A stretch of DNA of 64,000 nt from Bdellovibrionales bacterium (GTDB lineage: Bacteria; Bdellovibrionota; UBA1018). The stretch is taken from positions 62,001 to 126,000 of the forward strand of contig JAEUWC010000017.1 in assembly GCA_016786465.1 (NCBI GenBank), in the 5' to 3' direction. The position numbers and the translations under genes were made by a program. Numbering within the stretch: the first letter of the stretch is position 1; each line of letters opens with the position of its first letter. Shown here piece by piece: positions 37,365 through 46,506 of this stretch. The notes beneath the pieces were generated by a model. It had not been told where the DNA came from, did no database searches, and saw only the letters and a program-made list of their open reading frames with translations.

Positions 37365-38183
37365 CTAAGGGGACGTCTCTTCGGGGACATCCCAAAGCGT
37401 TTCTTTTTCTTCCATGAATTGAATCAGCGCTGGCAATGCCGCTGCTGGATTTTCAAAATGCGGCCAGTGGCCGGCATTTGAAACGAATTCCACGCTGACG
37501 TCGGAAGCGCCTTCCAGAATTTTTCGTCCATGTGAATTCCATGGAGCAATCCGATCTTCCGATCCGTGCAAGATCAATGTCGGAAGATTCCCCAAAATTT
37601 TTCCCGCTTTACTGGCCAAGTGTGGCGTTTCAAACCAGATGGATTTCGCCAATCGATAATCTGCCGGAAAAAGTTTTGCCCACTTCGAAAAAGTCTTTTG
37701 GGCTTCTTCCCGGTGCCAGGAATCTTGAATCATCTTTTCGAACGCTTCTTGGCTTTCCAATGACCGGTCCAAAAGGTCATGATCCAAAACGGGGTTCACC
37801 AAAATCAGCTTTGCGACCCGCCCGGGGTGATTTCGAATCCAATCCATCGCTACCCAAGCTCCAAAGCTATGGGCGATCAAGATCATCGTTCGACCTGAAA
37901 GCAAGCGATCGAAGATCGTTTCAAGATCACTTTGCAGTGAAGTCCAGGTGGGTTTGATTCCAGGTTTAAGCAGGGATTCTCCGGATCCCAAAAGGTCCAG
38001 ACTGACCCAAGGGTAATCGGTAGGAAGTTGCGGAGCAATCAAGGCCCGTTCAACACGGGCGTGAAACCCCGGGATTCCCGGAAGGTACACACAAACGGGT
38101 TTGGATCGGTCTGAATCACCGATCTGACTATAGACCCGATAAAGCGCGCTGGGAGTTTCAATCCCGTGAAGTGAAAAACTCAA
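37365..38183 (-). CDS. alpha/beta-hydrolase
   Basis: The 272-residue protein has the alpha/beta-hydrolase triad: nucleophile in AHSFGAWVAMDW (about residue 106), Asp in LHGSEDRIAP and His in NAGHWPHFENPAA. An oxyanion-type LPGIPGFHARVERAL stretch lies near residue 35. It is probably a cytoplasmic esterase or lipase; the substrate is unknown. It ends the lemA-TPM-TPM operon, whose neighbours are envelope proteins, and is convergent with the XRE gene. Confidence 0.85.
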   Translation of the reverse strand: MSFSLHGIETPSALYRVYSQIGDSDRSKPVCVYLPGIPGFHARVERALIAPQLPTDYPWVSLDLLGSGESLLKPGIKPTWTSLQSDLETIFDRLLSGRTMILIAHSFGAWVAMDWIRNHPGRVAKLILVNPVLDHDLLDRSLESQEAFEKMIQDSWHREEAQKTFSKWAKLFPADYRLAKSIWFETPHLASKAGKILGNLPTLILHGSEDRIAPWNSHGRKILEGASDVSVEFVSNAGHWPHFENPAAALPALIQFMEEKETLWDVPEETSP

Positions 38184-38199
38184 ATTTTAAGCCCTGCCC

Positions 38200-38625
38200 T
38201 TAGTCTTGGCTGACCTGGTTTGACAGCTCATTTGGATTAGCTTGATTCGGATCATTGGGAAAGTACTTCTTCAGTGTTTTCCCGATTTCTGAAACCGTTT
38301 CGGCAATCGCTAAGTCGACTTGTTTTGTCTTTAGTGCAGCCGCAAGGCCTTGGCAGGTTGCGGTCCAGTAGCTTTGTCCGACTTTTTCATGAATGCCCGT
38401 ATCGCCAAAGATCGCAAAGCGGCGCTTTCGAAGTTGGACGTAAAGTAAAACGCCGTTTCGTCCCTTCGTTTGATCCATCTTTAGACGACGGAAAACCTTT
38501 TCTGCGTTCTTTAAAGGGTCGCCCTCGAAAATTCGACGACTTAAGTGAACCCGGATTTCAGCCGAAGTTTCTTTTTCGGCTTCTGCGATTGCGGACTCGG
38601 TTTGAACCCACTTACCAGTTGCCAC
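38200..38625 (-). CDS. TPM-domain protein (cytoplasmic/soluble form)
   Basis: The 141-residue protein is a TPM domain (residues 9-125): SAIAEAEKETSAEIRVHLSRR, RRLKMDQTKGRNGVLLYVQLRKRRFAIFGDTGIHEKVG, then YWTATCQGLA. No signal peptide is present. It starts at GTG 38625 with an excellent SD GGAGG five bases upstream, lying inside the glycine codons of the upstream TPM gene, so the reading frames overlap by 14 bases. The longer frame to 38832 is an artefact of the repetitive upstream DNA. Confidence 0.8.
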   Translation of the reverse strand: MATGKWVQTESAIAEAEKETSAEIRVHLSRRIFEGDPLKNAEKVFRRLKMDQTKGRNGVLLYVQLRKRRFAIFGDTGIHEKVGQSYWTATCQGLAAALKTKQVDLAIAETVSEIGKTLKKYFPNDPNQANPNELSNQVSQD

Positions 38626-39382
38626 TTGCACCTCCACCGCCGGAAGATCCGCCGCCGCCCCCGCCGAAGCCGCCGCCTGCTCCGCCACCAAAACCACCGC
38701 CCCCGCCAAATCCGCCGAATCCACCGCCCGAACTTCCGTCATCCCAATAGCCGCGGCGCCTGCGTCCACCCACGCCGCCCAGGGTTTGACCGGCCTGAAT
38801 GAAAATAATGAAAATGAAAAAACAGACGGCAATCGCCAAAATAATTTTTGCGGTCGTCGGGTTCATGCCTGCCGGCGAAGAAATTCGGGTGTTCGGATCC
38901 AGCGCAGGGCTGTCTAGTATGGTCAGGATCTGGTAGGTCGCGTTCACCGCGGCTTGTTCCGCGTTTCCGGCGCGAAGCTGCGGAACCAGGCTTTGGTCGA
39001 TCACTCGCATCGACATGGCATCGGTCAGTACGGGTTCAAGTCCGTATCCCACCTCGATTCGTGCTTTACGTTCCTTGAAGTACACGGCGACTAAGACGCC
39101 GTTGTCTTTTCCTTTTTGTCCCAGCTTCCATTCTTTGAAAACTCGCTGGGTGTAGTCGACCAGGTCTTCTCCGTCCAAAGATTCAAAAAATGCGAAAAGA
39201 ATCTGATCTGTGGTCAAGGATTCGTGCTTTTTCAAAAGCAGGTCGATCGCCTTGGCGCCGCTTAAGGAAATTCGCGGTTTTCCTTCTTGAAAGACGTAAC
39301 GATTCGGAACGGCGGGAATTTCCTTCGCCCACGCAGTTGCCGTGGAAAGGAAAATCAGCGCCCAAAGAAATTTAGAATTCAA
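38612..39382 (-). CDS. exported TPM-domain protein with Gly-rich tail
   Basis: The 256-residue protein has a signal peptide (LWALIFLSTATAWA), a TPM domain (about residues 22-165, KAIDLLLKKHESLTTDQILFAFFES, DNGVLVAVYFKERKARIEVGYGLEPVLTD), a membrane helix (about 178-198) and a tail of Gly repeats ending GGSSGGGGASGNW. YgcG-like TPM proteins are inner-membrane proteins facing the periplasm. I chose TTG 39382; ATG 39442 would overlap lemA by 71 bases and give an improbably basic N-terminus. It follows lemA, a common pairing. Confidence 0.8.
   Translation of the reverse strand: MNSKFLWALIFLSTATAWAKEIPAVPNRYVFQEGKPRISLSGAKAIDLLLKKHESLTTDQILFAFFESLDGEDLVDYTQRVFKEWKLGQKGKDNGVLVAVYFKERKARIEVGYGLEPVLTDAMSMRVIDQSLVPQLRAGNAEQAAVNATYQILTILDSPALDPNTRISSPAGMNPTTAKIILAIAVCFFIFIIFIQAGQTLGGVGGRRRRGYWDDGSSGGGFGGFGGGGGFGGGAGGGFGGGGGGSSGGGGASGNW
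38631..38635 (-). promoter_or_regulatory. Shine-Dalgarno inside Gly codons
   Basis: GGAGG, five bases before the GTG start of the downstream TPM gene, is formed by glycine codons of the upstream TPM gene (TGG AGG TGC frame). It decides the start at 38625. Confidence 0.7.
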
Positions 39383-39953
39383 CTTTCGGCGCCGTCGCTG
39401 CGCCCGCTTGGGCCTGGAAGTATTCCTTTTCCTTGAAGCCACGGAATGCGGCTACAAAGGACTGCGGGAATTTTCGCGTGTAGGTATTGAAAAGGTTGCA
39501 TGAATCGTTGAACCGTTGCCGTTCAATGGTGATTCGGTTTTCAGTGCCTTCAAGCTGGGATTGTAGATCACGGAAGTTCTGGTTGGCCTTTAGATCCGGA
39601 TACTTTTCGACGGTGACCATCAGTCTGGAAAGTGCGCTTCCCAACTGTCCTTGTGCCTGTTCAAAGCGTTTCACCGCGCCTTCACCCGAAAGGTTGACCT
39701 GCGACGCAGATGCTCGGGCCTTGGTGACTTCTTCAAGGACTGAAGCTTCGTGCTTGGCGTATCCCTTGACGGTCGCTACCAGGTTCGGGATCAGGTCCAT
39801 CCGGCGCTGGTACACGTTTTCAACCTGGGCCTTTGCTTTGTTCACGCCTTCGTCCAGTTCAACCATGGTGTTTCCCACGCTGACGAACCAAAGACCCATC
39901 AGAAGTACTAGGCCTACGAAGCCACCCAAGACCGCCAAAACTGTTTTATTCAT
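39372..39953 (-). CDS. lemA: LemA family protein
   Basis: The 193-residue protein has an N-terminal membrane helix (VLAVLGGFVGLVLLMGLWF) and a LemA helical bundle: VELDEGVNKAKAQVENVYQRRMDLIPNLVATVKGYAKHE (residues 32-70) and ITIERQRFNDSCNLFN. LemA proteins are inner-membrane proteins of poorly known, envelope-related role, typically encoded before TPM proteins. I chose ATG 39953, because the frame upstream lacks the hydrophobic start. It is divergent from the receptor gene at 40031. Confidence 0.92.
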   Translation of the reverse strand: MNKTVLAVLGGFVGLVLLMGLWFVSVGNTMVELDEGVNKAKAQVENVYQRRMDLIPNLVATVKGYAKHEASVLEEVTKARASASQVNLSGEGAVKRFEQAQGQLGSALSRLMVTVEKYPDLKANQNFRDLQSQLEGTENRITIERQRFNDSCNLFNTYTRKFPQSFVAAFRGFKEKEYFQAQAGAATAPKVEF

Positions 39954-40030
39954 ATGACGTAAAGTGGGATCAAACTGGGGCTGTGTCAAATGGTATTGAA
40001 AAGATTCAGGAAGTAGCAGATGAACCGGCG

Positions 40031-41776
40031 ATGCACCGCGCAGTTTGGGCTTTATTTTTAATTGGAAGCGCTGCTTTTGCCGCTGATGAATTGACCTTAG
40101 ATCCTGTGGTGGTGAACGCTGTTCCTGCTGACATCCTTTCGCAAGATTCGGTGGTTCCGAAACAAAAGATTCGAACAGATCCAGTTTCGTCGTCTGGAAG
40201 CATTGGGCGTTCGCTTTTGACGCGAACCACTTTACCGATTTCTGAAACCGGAATTCCGGGCGAACCTTCTTCAGTTCGCGGATCTGGACGTTCGGCAGAC
40301 GATTTGGACGCCCGAATTTTCGGCGTGCCGATGAATCCTCCGCAGGGCGGCGGATTCAATTTTTCAAGCTTCCCATCTTTTCTTTGGTCAGAAGTGCGCT
40401 ATCAGCCGGGGCCCGGACTTTCAGGAAGCGAACCGCGCGCGGTCAGTGGACAGTTGCAGCTGGTCCCGTGGAGTTTTGAGGCCTTGAACGTCGACCAGAA
40501 GCAAAGCGGCTTCGGCGCACGCCAGTTTTTTTCTTCTGCCGGAATTTTGCAAACAGCGGCGATGGGGACGACGGGACTTCGCGACGGTTCCGGCGTTGCC
40601 GGCGTGATGGGAGTCAGCGAAGGTTCTGCAAAGGGCCCGTCAGGAAGTTTTTCGGCAGTGAAAAATTTGGGTGAAAACAAGCTTCGATTTCACCTGATCG
40701 GAACGAATATTCGTTCAGACAGCTTAGGGACGGTTTCTTACGTCACGCCAAGGGCTTCGATCGAAAACGCCCGCGTGATTCCGGTTTTGCAGTTCGATAC
40801 TTCTGCGATTCAAACCAGCGCATTTGCGGAGCTGGCACGAATAGATTACCGCGACCCGGATTCGTCGCTTTTTACTTTGGATTTGGTTCAGCAAGTCGGA
40901 GCCAACACGGTCTACAAAAAGCAGGGATGGAGACTGGGTCTGGGCGGTCGTTACGTGTATTACCGCGCCCGTGATCGTGGAACTTTCAAAGAAGCGGTGG
41001 GGCAGATTCAGATCACTCGAACCCAAGCTTTTTCAGAAAAGTGGGTTTTCGAACCATCGCTGGCTTTGACGGAAGTCACTTCGTTTTCAGTCTATCCGGT
41101 TTGGTCCGCAGGTCTTTCCCGCACGGACACCTGGGGCGGAGAAATCTATTTCCGCGCCGGCGCTTCAAGAAGAACGCCATCCCTTTTGGATCGCCATTAC
41201 GGAATCGCGGGTTTTTTCGTGCCCAATCCAAATTTGAAACCCGAATTCACCACAACGGCCATTTTGGGTTGGCAGAAGGATTCAGGCGATCTGACCCTTG
41301 GATCCCGTTTTCAGGGGCAGCAAATCACCGATGCCCGGGTGATGCAGGGGCTTCAGCCGGTGAACGCGGGCAAGGCTAGAATCTTAAGCTGGGCGACGGA
41401 TGCATCGTTTCAATGGAATGCGGAACACCGGTTGAATTCTAGTTTTTTAGTCAACCTTTCTGAGCTTGAAGCCCCTGGCCGATCAACTGAACCATTCTTT
41501 GGGCTGCCGGCTTGGACCCAAATCGGGTCTTGGGACTGGGATAAGGGCAGATGGGGTACTTCATTGGCCTATCGCTGGACCAGCGGGTTCAAGAATTCGT
41601 TTGGACCTAGCGTTGGACCCACGGTTTATGCGGATTGGTCGGGGCGTTATCGGGTCAATTCGACTTTCGAAGTGGGGGCTCGCGTCGACAATCTTTGGGA
41701 TGCGAACGTTCGCTTGGCCGCGGATTATCCAAGGCTTCTTAGAAGATTTTCCCTTCTGCTATCCGCTACTTTCTGA
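40031..41776 (+). CDS. TonB-dependent-receptor-like outer-membrane protein
   Basis: The 581-residue protein has a signal peptide (MHRAVWALFLIGSAAFA), a plug-like N-terminal part (about residues 22-140: LLTRTTLPISETGIPGEPSSVRGSGRSADDLDARIFGVPM) and a barrel of amphipathic strands. It has a FFVPNPNLKPEFTTTAILGW motif and a C-terminal Phe (LLLSATF). It is smaller than the usual 22-strand receptor; no typical TonB box is clear. Substrate unknown. ATG 40031 is chosen; an extra in-frame start at 39983 has no signal peptide. Confidence 0.78.
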   Translation: MHRAVWALFLIGSAAFAADELTLDPVVVNAVPADILSQDSVVPKQKIRTDPVSSSGSIGRSLLTRTTLPISETGIPGEPSSVRGSGRSADDLDARIFGVPMNPPQGGGFNFSSFPSFLWSEVRYQPGPGLSGSEPRAVSGQLQLVPWSFEALNVDQKQSGFGARQFFSSAGILQTAAMGTTGLRDGSGVAGVMGVSEGSAKGPSGSFSAVKNLGENKLRFHLIGTNIRSDSLGTVSYVTPRASIENARVIPVLQFDTSAIQTSAFAELARIDYRDPDSSLFTLDLVQQVGANTVYKKQGWRLGLGGRYVYYRARDRGTFKEAVGQIQITRTQAFSEKWVFEPSLALTEVTSFSVYPVWSAGLSRTDTWGGEIYFRAGASRRTPSLLDRHYGIAGFFVPNPNLKPEFTTTAILGWQKDSGDLTLGSRFQGQQITDARVMQGLQPVNAGKARILSWATDASFQWNAEHRLNSSFLVNLSELEAPGRSTEPFFGLPAWTQIGSWDWDKGRWGTSLAYRWTSGFKNSFGPSVGPTVYADWSGRYRVNSTFEVGARVDNLWDANVRLAADYPRLLRRFSLLLSATF

Positions 41777-41878
41777 TATCCAGGGCGCATTACACACATC
41801 CCTGTTTCTTGGTCATTGGGGCTAAGTTTCGTGGTGCTGAAAAGGCAGGTCACTGCATTTCGGTCATGGGGGTGGAGG

Positions 41879-41901
41879 GAAATTCGGTCCCGCCGAATTT
41901 C
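41879..41901 (+). promoter_or_regulatory. hairpin in the rpsB leader
   Basis: GAAATTCGG(TCCCG)CCGAATTTC is a perfect nine-base-pair stem about 78 bases before the rpsB start. T-rich sequence (41918-41940) follows some distance after it. It could be an autoregulatory S2 site or an attenuator. The 202-base gap 41777-41978 shows no gene. Confidence 0.5.
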
Positions 41902-41978
41902 AGAACCGCGGATCAGTTGTTTTTAGTTTCTTTCGTTTTGAAAGAGTCTCAAGCCTGCCCGCTTTCCGTCTTAGGAGT

Positions 41979-42842
41979 ATGAAACAAATGCCTCAAATCA
42001 CCATGCGTGAATTGTTGGAAGCCGGCGTCCACTTTGGACACCAAACCCGCCGTTGGAACCCGAAAATGAAGCCTTATGTTTTCGGCGCACGTAACGGAAT
42101 CTACATCATCGACTTACAAAAGACCGTCGACCAAGCTCGCACCGCATGCGACTTCGCGACGAAAGTTACCGCTGAAGGAAAGAAAGTTCTTTTCGTCGGC
42201 ACCAAGAAACAAGCCAAGGACGTTGTCGAAGAAGAAGCACGCCGTTCCGGAATGTACTTCGTCACCAACCGTTGGTTGGGTGGCATGCTGACCAACTATC
42301 AAACCGTTCGCCAGTCGATCGACCGCTTGAAGAAAATTGAAACTCTGAAAAATTCGCCAGACTGGACCGACGTTCCTAAGAAAGAACAGGCCCGTTACGA
42401 TCGCGAATTGGACAAGCTGAAGAAAAGCTTGGGCGGAATCGAAGACATGAAGAAGTTGCCAGGCGCAATCTTCGTCATCGACACCGAAAAAGAACACATC
42501 GCCATCAAAGAAGCGAAAAAATTGGGAATTCCAACGATCGCTGTCGTCGACACGAACTGCGATCCAGCTGACATCACCCACGTCATTCCAGGAAACGACG
42601 ACGCCATTCGTTCGGTTCGTTTGTTTGCGAAAATGATCGCGGACAGCTGCCTAGAAGGCGCAAAGATTCACCAGGAAAAGCTTCGTGCTCAGGACGCTGC
42701 TTCGGACTCGAAAGACGACGATGCAAACCAGAAGAAAGTTTCGCGTTTCGAAGGCGATATCGACCTTCGTGGAATCGACGAAGCCGACCTGGAAGCAACT
42801 GAAGAAACCGCTACTACTGAAGAAGAAGCGCCTAAGGCGTAA
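41979..42842 (+). CDS. rpsB: 30S ribosomal protein S2
   Basis: S2 binds 16S rRNA late in 30S assembly and docks S1. The 287-residue product begins [30 protein letters not shown], the conserved S2 start, and has the family body: [62 protein letters not shown]. It is longer than E. coli S2 by an acidic tail (about residues 240-287). An SD AGGAG precedes ATG 41979. It begins the rpsB-tsf-pyrH-frr block. Confidence 0.98.
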   Translation: MKQMPQITMRELLEAGVHFGHQTRRWNPKMKPYVFGARNGIYIIDLQKTVDQARTACDFATKVTAEGKKVLFVGTKKQAKDVVEEEARRSGMYFVTNRWLGGMLTNYQTVRQSIDRLKKIETLKNSPDWTDVPKKEQARYDRELDKLKKSLGGIEDMKKLPGAIFVIDTEKEHIAIKEAKKLGIPTIAVVDTNCDPADITHVIPGNDDAIRSVRLFAKMIADSCLEGAKIHQEKLRAQDAASDSKDDDANQKKVSRFEGDIDLRGIDEADLEATEETATTEEEAPKA

Positions 42843-42893
42843 CAAAAAAGGAGCCGAGGTCCGGGCTGCGGCCCCGCCACTCGGGTTTTAAAT

Positions 42894-43517
42894 ATGGAAA
42901 TCTCAGCAAATCTCGTGAAGGAACTTCGCGAAAAAACTGGCGCTGGAATGATGGACTGCAAGAAAGCATTGGCGGAAACGTCCGGTGATTTCGAAAAAGC
43001 CATCGAATACCTTCGTAAAAAAGGAATCGCATCTGCTTCGAAAAAAGCAGGACGCGCAACCAAAGAAGGTTCAGTTTCGGCTTACATTCACGGCGAAGGC
43101 AAAGTCGGCGTTCTGGTTGAAATCAACTGCGAAACCGACTTTGTCGCTCGTACGGAACAATTCAAAAACTTCGTGAAGGACGTTTCGATGCACATCGCAG
43201 CTGCGATGCCTCTTTACGTTCAATCTTCTGAAGTTCCAGCTGAAGTCATTGCGAAAGAAAAAGAAATCGCAGTGGCTCAGATGGCCGCTTCTGGAAAGCC
43301 TGCCGCTGTCTTGGAAAAGATCGCTGAAGGCAAAATCAAGAAGTACTTCGAAGACACCTGCCTGATGAATCAGACCTTTGTGAAGGATCCTGAAAAAACC
43401 ATCGAGCAGCTTCAGAAGGAAACGATTGCGACTTTGGGCGAAAACATTTCGATTCGTCGCTTCGTTCGCTTCGCGCTAGGCGAAGGAATGAAAGAGACGG
43501 CGGAAGCCGCTCACTGA
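42894..43517 (+). CDS. tsf: elongation factor Ts
   Basis: EF-Ts regenerates EF-Tu-GTP by nucleotide exchange. The 207-residue protein has the N-terminal UBA-like domain (VKELREKTGAGMMDCKKALAE), the EF-Tu-binding TDFVAR and a shortened core lacking the second half of the E. coli protein, as in many other phyla. The start is ATG 42894. It follows rpsB by 51 bases. Confidence 0.96.
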   Translation: MEISANLVKELREKTGAGMMDCKKALAETSGDFEKAIEYLRKKGIASASKKAGRATKEGSVSAYIHGEGKVGVLVEINCETDFVARTEQFKNFVKDVSMHIAAAMPLYVQSSEVPAEVIAKEKEIAVAQMAASGKPAAVLEKIAEGKIKKYFEDTCLMNQTFVKDPEKTIEQLQKETIATLGENISIRRFVRFALGEGMKETAEAAH

Positions 43518-43524
43518 TCGGTGA

Positions 43525-44319
<795 letters not shown>

Positions 44320-44337
44320 TTTTAAGGAGACACAAGA

Positions 44338-44895
44338 ATGTCAAAAGCAGTCGTCGATTCAATGGGACAGCAAATGGACAAAGCAATTCAGTCTTTGAAG
44401 GCTGAATTGGCGAAGCTTCGGACCGGACGCGCATCAACAGCGTTGGTGGATACTGTTCACGTCGATTATTACGGATCAAACGTTCCTTTGAACCAGGTTG
44501 CGAACGTGACGACGCCTGATGCGCGCACGATCCAAATCGCTCCGTGGGAAGCGGGAACTTTGGGCGCGATCGAAAAAGCGATCTTGGCCGCCAACATCGG
44601 GCTGACCCCGCAGAACGACGGAAAAGTCATTCGTGTCAACCTTCCGCCCATGACGGAAGAACGCCGCAAGGAATTGGTGAAGCTGGTGAAGAAGATGGGC
44701 GAAGAATCCAAAGTCGCTATCCGCAACAACCGCCGCGACGGAAATGAAGAAGTGAAGAAGCTTGAAAAGGCGAAGACCATTTCTGAAGACGAAGCGAAGA
44801 AGTGGACCGACCAGGTTCAGAAAAAAACCGATGAAAAAACGGCTGAAGTCGATAAGGTCGTCGCTGCAAAAGAAAAAGAGATCATGACGGTCTAG
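44338..44895 (+). CDS. frr: ribosome recycling factor
   Basis: RRF with EF-G splits post-termination ribosomes. The 185-residue protein matches the family length and motifs: LAKLRTGRASTALVD, YYGSNVPLNQVANV, PPMTEERRKELVKLVKKMGEESKVAIRNNRRD. An SD AAGGAGA precedes ATG 44338. The uppS frame overlaps its stop. Confidence 0.97.
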   Translation: MSKAVVDSMGQQMDKAIQSLKAELAKLRTGRASTALVDTVHVDYYGSNVPLNQVANVTTPDARTIQIAPWEAGTLGAIEKAILAANIGLTPQNDGKVIRVNLPPMTEERRKELVKLVKKMGEESKVAIRNNRRDGNEEVKKLEKAKTISEDEAKKWTDQVQKKTDEKTAEVDKVVAAKEKEIMTV

Positions 44896-44897
44896 TG

Positions 44898-45671
44898 ATG
44901 ACATTGGCAGTACGGGGTCCCGCAATTCCAAGCCACGTGGCCATCATCATGGATGGCAACGGGCGTTGGGCTCAGAAACGTGGGCATCCTCGAGCTTTTG
45001 GTCATATCCGCGGCGCTTCTCGCATCAAACCGATTGTCGAGCATGCTCAAAGGCTTGGAATTCGCGCGTTGACTCTTTATGCGTTTTCGACTGAGAACTG
45101 GAATCGTCCGCAGGCGGAACTTGATGCGTTGTGGAAGATTTTGAAAAAGTTCTTGGCCAAAGAAGAAGCGCATCTTGCGAAAAACAATGTTCGCTTGCGG
45201 GTCATCGGTGAAATCGAGCGTCTGGGCAGTGATGTTCGTCAAGTTCTTGACCCCGTGTTGGAAAGGCTTGGCCACAACACTGGCCTTCAACTGACATTCG
45301 CCGTATCCTACGGATCACAGCGAGAAATCGTCCGCGCCGCCCGGCACTTCGCAATGGATTGCGTCGGGGGAAAAAGGAATCCAAATGAGCTCGATGAGGG
45401 GCTTTTTGGTCGGTATCTTTGGACGGGAGACTTGGGGGAACTTTCCCAAGTCGATTTAGTGATTCGGACCAGCGGGGAAATCCGAATTAGTAATTTTCTT
45501 TTGTGGCAGGCCGCGTACGCTGAATTTTATTTCACCGATACGTGTTGGCCCGACTTTGGTCCCGAAGATTTGGATCTTGCGGTCGCTTCGTTTCAGCGAA
45601 GGGATCGCCGCTTCGGGGGAATCGGAAAGGTCTTGAAAAATGATCGCAGCGCTTTGGACAAACGAACCTGA
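44898..45671 (+). CDS. uppS: isoprenyl transferase (undecaprenyl diphosphate synthase)
   Basis: UppS builds the C55 lipid carrier for peptidoglycan. The 257-residue protein has the cis-prenyltransferase motifs: IIMDGNGRWA with Asp19, HIRGASRI, AFSTENWNRP and LWQAAYAEFYFTDTCWPDF. In the substrate loop the usual RTGGE is RTSGE (Gly to Ser). ATG 44898 follows GTG 44895, which overlaps the frr stop; either start is possible. It overlaps cdsA by 32 bases, so the two lipid genes are coupled. Confidence 0.94.
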   Translation: MTLAVRGPAIPSHVAIIMDGNGRWAQKRGHPRAFGHIRGASRIKPIVEHAQRLGIRALTLYAFSTENWNRPQAELDALWKILKKFLAKEEAHLAKNNVRLRVIGEIERLGSDVRQVLDPVLERLGHNTGLQLTFAVSYGSQREIVRAARHFAMDCVGGKRNPNELDEGLFGRYLWTGDLGELSQVDLVIRTSGEIRISNFLLWQAAYAEFYFTDTCWPDFGPEDLDLAVASFQRRDRRFGGIGKVLKNDRSALDKRT

Positions 45672-46485
45672 GTTTCGCAAACGGGTCATGACCGGCTTTG
45701 CCGGCGTGTCCATGATTTTGTTGTTAGCCTATTTGGCAGGCAGAACGGGCTTGGCCCTTTTAGGAATTGCCGTCGCTTTAGGCTGCATGAACGAGTTCGT
45801 CGAAATCGTTTTCAAATTGGGTGATAAACCCGAAAAAAAATTAGTCATGATGGGCACGACCTGGTTGGTCGCCTTTGTGAACTATTGGATTCCAAGAAAC
45901 GAATTCGAACTTCTGGTTTTATCGTTCTTGGGTATCTTCACGTATTTTTTGGTGACGGCTTCCCGTCACGAAGGCGATTCCTTTGTCGCGCACTTTAAAG
46001 AATTCATCTTTGCGGCGTTTGGTTTGATCTACCTGGCCTTTATTCCGCTGTATCTGCCTTTGCTGTACAGCGCCGGTTCGGGAAGTCACTGGGGAGTTCT
46101 TTTTCTGTTCGTGGTTTGGGCAACCGACACCGGTGGTTACTTCGCCGGCAAGAAGTATGGATCCCGAAAACTTTATCCAGCGATTAGCCCCAAGAAAACT
46201 TGGGAAGGCGCATACGGCGGCTTGGCTTTATCGGTGGTGATCGCTTTAATCTACAAAGTCCTGGTCTTTAGAAACATGCCTTGGGGTGCAATCGTTTTTG
46301 TTCCCTTGCTAGTCAGCCCAGCGGCGCAGATCGGTGACCTTTGTGAAAGTTTCCTGAAGCGTGCTTTTGACGTGAAAGATTCCGGACAGATTCTGCCCGG
46401 CCATGGTGGATTCCTGGATCGTTTTGACGGAATTCTGTTCAGCCTGCCCGTCATGTACGGCTGCTTTAAGATTTTTGCGAACTAA
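45640..46485 (+). CDS. cdsA: phosphatidate cytidylyltransferase
   Basis: CdsA makes CDP-diacylglycerol for phospholipid synthesis in the inner membrane. The 281-residue protein has about eight membrane segments, WATDTGGYFAGKKYG, SPKKTWEGAYGG and the C-terminal CDS signature DSGQILPGHGGFLDRFDG. The ATG at 45640 lies inside uppS; no better start downstream is seen. Its product feeds PssA encoded at 49981. No dxr gene lies between it and rseP. Confidence 0.95.
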   Translation: MIAALWTNEPEFRKRVMTGFAGVSMILLLAYLAGRTGLALLGIAVALGCMNEFVEIVFKLGDKPEKKLVMMGTTWLVAFVNYWIPRNEFELLVLSFLGIFTYFLVTASRHEGDSFVAHFKEFIFAAFGLIYLAFIPLYLPLLYSAGSGSHWGVLFLFVVWATDTGGYFAGKKYGSRKLYPAISPKKTWEGAYGGLALSVVIALIYKVLVFRNMPWGAIVFVPLLVSPAAQIGDLCESFLKRAFDVKDSGQILPGHGGFLDRFDGILFSLPVMYGCFKIFAN

Positions 46486-46506
46486 GGTTCGCGCAAGGAG
46501 GTTCTT

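Noticed and set aside
38612-38760. Gly-rich coding repeat as a mobile or CRISPR-like repeat
   Set aside because: It is simple codon repetition within a TPM protein tail, with no spacer pattern.
38274-38802. Proline-rich plus-strand frames opposite the TPM genes
   Set aside because: They are antisense copies of the glycine-rich repeat codons.
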